Assembly (NCBI GenBank): GCA_030562195.1
Contig: CM060202.1
Span: forward strand, 20,694,317-20,758,316
Origin: Nipponacmea schrenckii
Lineage: Eukaryota; Mollusca; Gastropoda; Lottiidae
Length of the DNA: 64,000 nucleotides
Direction of reading: 5' to 3'
Position numbers and translations under genes: made by a program. Under the pieces are notes generated by a model. The model saw only the letters and a list, made by a program, of their open reading frames with translations. It was not told the origin of the DNA and ran no database searches. Of this stretch, positions 59,996-64,000 are shown one piece after another. Positions within the stretch are counted from its first letter, which is position 1; every line of letters begins with the position of its first letter.

Positions 59996-61136
59996 AATTG
60001 GATTGAGGATTAAATGTGGTGGGATCAAACAGAATGAAATGAATTGAGGTAATTTAGAGAGAAATGAATTGGAAATATGCTTCAGTAGACTACAAAGAAA
60101 GGTCCCTTGATCATGTGATGATGCCTGATTATTATTCATATATTCATAACCTTAAGTACCCTACCAATTGGTGTTGGTATTTAATGTACTTAGCCCTCTA
60201 AATGATTCCACCCTAGGGACCCGATATTAGATTTATATTTGATAGTTATTAATTCCCCATCCCCTGTTGACTATAAATAATATATGATGTTCAACCCCCG
60301 AGTGGAAGTCATAACGATAATAACATTTTTAATAATTCACCATGATTTAACTTGATTTTATTGGATTAAAAGTGTGATTTTCTTACTTTTACAATGTCTC
60401 TTTCAGTTGAGAGAGTCGGAAAGTCGGCTGCTATGCGAGGGATAGGTTCGAATCTTCCATCCATAGATTTATAAATTATAACTCTATGCTTCCATCAGAC
60501 TACAAAAATCAATAATTATTTAAATGCAAAAAGTCCGTAGTGATTACATAACGTTCGGTAGTAAAAAGTCGTAACCTTCACCTTTAATCAGTTGTCAAGA
60601 TTCGGCGTCAAAATGGCCGACAAAATATTGACAAACTGTTGAAAATGAAATATTTCTTTTATTTGTTGGCTTATTCATAGATTAAGTTTGTGAATAAATA
60701 CTTTTCAAATTTTATATGCGCAGGTATTTTTCTATTCTGATGGAAATCTTAGGAAATTCTGTGAGTATTAGGTCAGAGCTTGAGACCAAGGCAGGACAGG
60801 GCAAGGAGTAGGCTAATGCCAGTGGATGCATTTTTTAACTTTGTGTCATGAAATGAATGGCTTGTTGAGTCAAGCAATACAGAAAACCATATGTCGTTCA
60901 AGGTTTTATTAAAGTAATGTCTAACTTACCACAGTACCCCAATTTGAGGGCTCCAAGAAAATGTTAACATCCTAAACAAACTGCATCTTTTTTTTTCAAA
61001 TGGATCTTGAAATGGGTCCCAGGTTGGCGTGTAAATTTGTCAGTATTCAACCAAAAATTGTTGAAATTTTACGTTAGAAATAAGGTGCTAGGCTAGCTCT
61101 CAATATTTTTTTTTTCATCTTTTTATTTTATTTTAG
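59996..61136. other. Intergenic / upstream region of J-domain gene
   Basis: No coding signal. A tRNA-like stretch lies at about 60,405-60,470 with a perfect B-box-type GGTTCGAATC, but its T-stem and acceptor stem do not pair, so it is a degraded tRNA-derived repeat at best. The last bases (TTTTATTTTATTTTAG, ending 61,136) look like a 3' splice site, so a first non-coding exon and promoter of the J-domain gene should lie in this stretch or slightly upstream. Confidence 0.5.
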
Positions 61137-61182
61137 GCCTTCCTGAGATTAATCATCATTTGAACCAGAGGCATCAAACAAA

Positions 61183-61236
61183 ATGAAATCATTTGTGAGT
61201 CAATTAAAAACTGTTTCTGTTGGTATCTCATTATGA
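61183..61236 (+). promoter_or_regulatory. Upstream ORF overlapping the J-domain start codon
   Basis: The probable 5' leader holds an ATG with A at -3 (61,183) that opens 17 codons and stops at TGA 61,234-61,236. That stop overlaps the main ATG in an ATGA arrangement. Such an overlap could permit reinitiation or reduce main-ORF translation; this is inferred only. Confidence 0.45.
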
Positions 61237-63719
61237 CTAAAAATCATTTTGAAATCCTGGGACTGAAGCCAGGCGTGAATGAGGATGAACTTAAAAAGGC
61301 TTACAGAAAACTGGCTAAACAATGGCACCCAGATAAAAACAGTGCTAGTGAAGCTGAGGAAAAGTTCAAAGAAATTTCGAATTCTTATGAATATTTATTA
61401 AGTGCCGATAGAAGAACTATATTAGAAAGTGAAATCCGAAGAAAAACAGAATCACAGAACGCCAAGCCTGCACCAGCTTCCAATAATTCTTATACATTTT
61501 GGTCTCACAGTGATTTTAGATTTGGTGCTTCTAGTTCCTCCTCTCAACCCAGTTCTTCAAAAACTTCATCCTCCTCTTCCAAAACTTCATCCTCCACCAG
61601 TAAACCCAAATCTAGAAATACTACGAGTGAAAGTAAAGAAAACACGAAACCTCACAAGAAAAAAACACATTGGACCGATTCTTTCACTAATAAAGATAAA
61701 AATAAATCAAAAAATAAAAAATCGTCAGCAAAATTCGATGAACCATTTGTGGAGGATCTTTTTGATGATGAAGATGATTATAATTACGATTTTGATTACC
61801 AATCAGAATTCAATTCAAAACCAAAACCTCAAAACAAATCACCATTTTCCTTCGCATTTCAATCATTTGTGGATCAGTTAGACAATGAATTTGTCTCTGG
61901 TTTTTACTCTGGTACAGGACCTGGTTTGTTTGGCAATGGTTTGGATTCATTTTCATCGTTAGGGTCAGGTGTTCCCAGACCTAGAGCTCGAAAGAAAGAA
62001 ACAGCTCAAGAAAGTGGTTATTCTGGAGGTTTAGATGAAGAATATTTATTTCATCAACCCAAAAAATCAGAATCCAAACACAGTCAGTCTTCTACAGGTT
62101 AGTCTTTCTTCGTTAAAGGTTTTTGGGGTAGAATAGTGATTGCATTGATCATTCATAAAGCATAATATTTGTTTAACTCCAGAAAACATTGGCTGTGCAC
62201 TTTCCAAATTATTCCTATGTCTTGATATTTATGAAAATTTACAGCTCTAGGGGTTGTAGCGTTGTTGGTTAGAATGTTGAAATCCTATGTCAAAGCTCAG
62301 GTAGATATTTCTGGCAAATATGTTTTTCATGCATTTTAGGACAAAAATACGAGTGTAATTTTTGCTACAAAAAATTCAACGCCCAGAAACTTGTAAGTGT
62401 AGTTTTTCATTAATTTTACTTTCTACAGGCCTGTAGTTAAGAGGGACATCTATAAAAGGTCAAAGTTCGAAATTTTCAGAGAGTTCATTTGGATAATTTT
62501 AGACACCTTGATTTGAAGGCTCAAATTTCAAGGGTGAAGTGTGAACACTATTACTGATTAGATCAGCTAATAATTTCCTGTTACTGAGATCAAGGTATGA
62601 TTGGTCAAACTATTAGCAAACACCGATAAATCTAAACACACATGAGCTCTGAACGCTGTAAAATATTCCTGTTTCTCAGACTAAGGTATGATTAGCAACC
62701 GGTCACAGTAATATAATTATCAAAGGGACAAAACTATCTAATTATTTGTTAGATTCAACATGAATTACGTTGTGGGAAATGGAAAGATGAAGATAATGAT
62801 GTTAATGATGATGAGGTAGAACCAGATGACAGTGATGAAGAGTCTGAACCTTACCCAGGTTATCAAAAACAACCCCAGGGACATTGGCAGGACTCACACA
62901 CGGATCTTCTTCACCAGATAAAACAGGCCAAAAAAATAGCACGAATGAGAGCCTTTCAGGAACAAGGTGAGTCCATGCAGATTACAGGTGCCGTAAATAA
63001 AATAAAACTAGGGATTTCTAAAATTTACCTTAGAAAATCATAAACATTGCAGATCACCTATAGAAAATCAAAATACATTCAACATAAAATTGCAGGACCA
63101 GCTGTAAAGGCCTAGAAACCAAATAGTATCATATTCCAAGAGGTTGGCCAAGGACCAGCTGGTAGAAAGGATCCTTGTAACCTATTGTTACTTGTAAAAT
63201 CAATACCAAGAGGTTTGCCAAGGACCAGCTGGTAGAAAGGATCCTTGTACCTAAGTTGTTACCTTGTAAAATCAATACCAAGAGGTTTGACCAAGGACCA
63301 GCTGGTAGAAAGGATCCTTGTAACCTAAGTTGTTACCTTGTAAAATCAATACCAAGAGGTTTGGCCCAGGATCAGCTGGTAGAAAGGATCCTTGTGAACC
63401 TAAGTTGTTACCTTGTAAAATCATACCAAGAGGTTTGACCAAGGATCAGCTGGTAGAAAGGATCTTTGTGAACCTTAGTTGTTACCCTTGTTTCCCTTTC
63501 AATATAGTTATTTCTGTCATTCTTGATTCTGTTTACAGATTTTTGTGAAAGTGACTTGTGGGCCTAATTTCTGTTTTTGTAATTTTAGAGCAAATCTCAT
63601 GTAAATATTGTGGAATGTGTTTGAGTCGAAGTTTGGCAGAGAAACACCAGATTTTATGTGCTCGACGATTCTCCAGGAATTATGATCAATCTAAAGCTAA
63701 ACAACAGAAAGCTGCAGAG
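61233..63719 (+). CDS. J-domain protein with two C2HC zinc fingers, 3'-truncated by window
   Basis: Exons: 61233-62097 (5' UTR part from 61137), 62340-62392, 62753-62966, 63589-63719; 421 residues so far, all joins in frame. Residues 5-60 are a J domain: [20 protein letters not shown] and the Hsp70-activating HPD motif at residues 32-34. A Ser/Lys-rich disordered middle with acidic patches follows (about 70-285). Two zinc fingers come next: [20 protein letters not shown] plus RCG (CxxC-x12-H-x4-C), and [20 protein letters not shown] plus LC. As a J protein it should stimulate an Hsp70 partner; what the fingers bind is unknown. The last exon either reads into a stop (GAG GTA TAG) or splices at GTATAG to an exon starting at 63,995. 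No human orthologue is claimed. Confidence 0.85.
63100..63490 (+). repeat. 76-bp element array, about 5 copies (forward), in J-domain gene intron
   Basis: Five copies of the ACCAGCTGGTAGAAAGGATC unit in the intron before the last visible exon of the J-domain gene. It shows the family is not limited to HERC2. A weaker CAGGACCAGCTG trace lies at about 63,094. Confidence 0.93.
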
Positions 63720-63994
63720 GTATAGAATGTCTACTACAGTTTCCCTCAATCCACACTGGATTTTTTATCTTCTGTCTAATTTTTGAGAATGAGCAGACAA
63801 TAGGGTTGATTGACTAATACTTTTAACTAAGACCCAATGTGCTAAAATTTGAATGGAAATTGAACAGGAGCAGGCTAAGGCTAATTTACTGCATAGCTTT
63901 GCCACTCTAGGTTATGTAGAAGATGAAATTGTAAAGTGAATTCACAAGCCAATATATGTGCAGAACAATTAACATAAACTTTTTGAATTTTCAG

Positions 63995-64000
63995 TTTTCG
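63995..64000 (+). CDS. Possible next exon of the J-domain gene (edge fragment)
   Basis: A good acceptor (TTTGAATTTTCAG, AG at 63,993-63,994) is followed by TTTTCG at the window edge. In phase 0 this would continue the protein as Phe-Ser after Ala-Glu of the previous exon. Only six bases are visible, so this is tentative. Confidence 0.35.

Noticed and set aside
57667..60139. Three long minus-strand ORFs of 656, 728 and 818 codons
   Set aside because: They overlap in all three frames of the same 45-bp satellite, repeat every 15 residues and have no start context or splice sites. They are explained by the repeat composition.
60405..60470. Possible tRNA gene with GGTTCGAATC
   Set aside because: T-stem and acceptor stem do not pair and no anticodon arm is clear; more likely a degraded tRNA-derived repeat.
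1..64000. A new multi-gene defence or biosynthetic system
   Set aside because: The three genes are unrelated, each fits known animal families, and no viral, transposase or enzyme cluster is visible.

Overview
This is a eukaryotic, intron-rich, AT-rich genomic window. GT-AG introns, conserved animal proteins, a tRNA-derived SINE family and many minisatellites point to an invertebrate animal. Lophotrochozoan, probably mollusc, is my best inference from the receptor type and repeat style; the species cannot be read from the sequence.

Region 1 (1-48,423, + strand) is almost entirely one gene: HERC2, the giant HECT E3 ubiquitin ligase. I traced 73 consecutive coding exons (called w1-w73). All splice GT-AG and all join in frame, giving 4,654 residues and a TAG stop. 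Only the N-terminal start (probably a few hundred residues) lies upstream of the window. Every known HERC2 module is present in order: RLD1, a cytochrome-b5-like domain, the MIB/HERC2 domain, a UBA-like segment, CPH, a ZZ zinc finger, the DOC/APC10 domain, RLD2, RLD3 and the HECT domain with its catalytic Cys.

The introns carry most of the unusual structure. There is a 1.5-kb array of a 22-bp unit containing TTTAGGGG, and several minisatellites that run directly into 3' splice sites. A mobile-looking element made of a leader plus 76-bp tandem repeats occurs in both orientations. tRNA-derived SINEs are present, and there is a partial duplication of one exon's acceptor.

Region 2 (48,424-52,046) is the HERC2 3' UTR and an intergenic stretch without recognisable genes. 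Region 3 (55,314-52,047, - strand) is a two-exon gene for a class-B-type (adhesion/Methuselah-like) seven-transmembrane receptor of 856 residues, convergent with HERC2. Its single intron holds a 25-bp satellite. Region 4 (55,315-61,136) is intergenic. It holds a 9-copy array of about 86 bp, a SINE in minus orientation, and a 2.25-kb satellite of a 45-bp unit that is a 20+25 derivative of the satellite in the receptor intron. Region 5 (61,137 to the end, + strand) is the 5' part of a J-domain (DnaJ/Hsp40) protein gene with two C2HC zinc fingers, cut by the window edge.

The three genes do not form a functional unit: one is a ubiquitin ligase, one a cell-surface receptor and one a co-chaperone. 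I found no CRISPR array, operon, viral gene or clearly new biochemical system. The most novel signals are the repeat families and their positions relative to splice sites.
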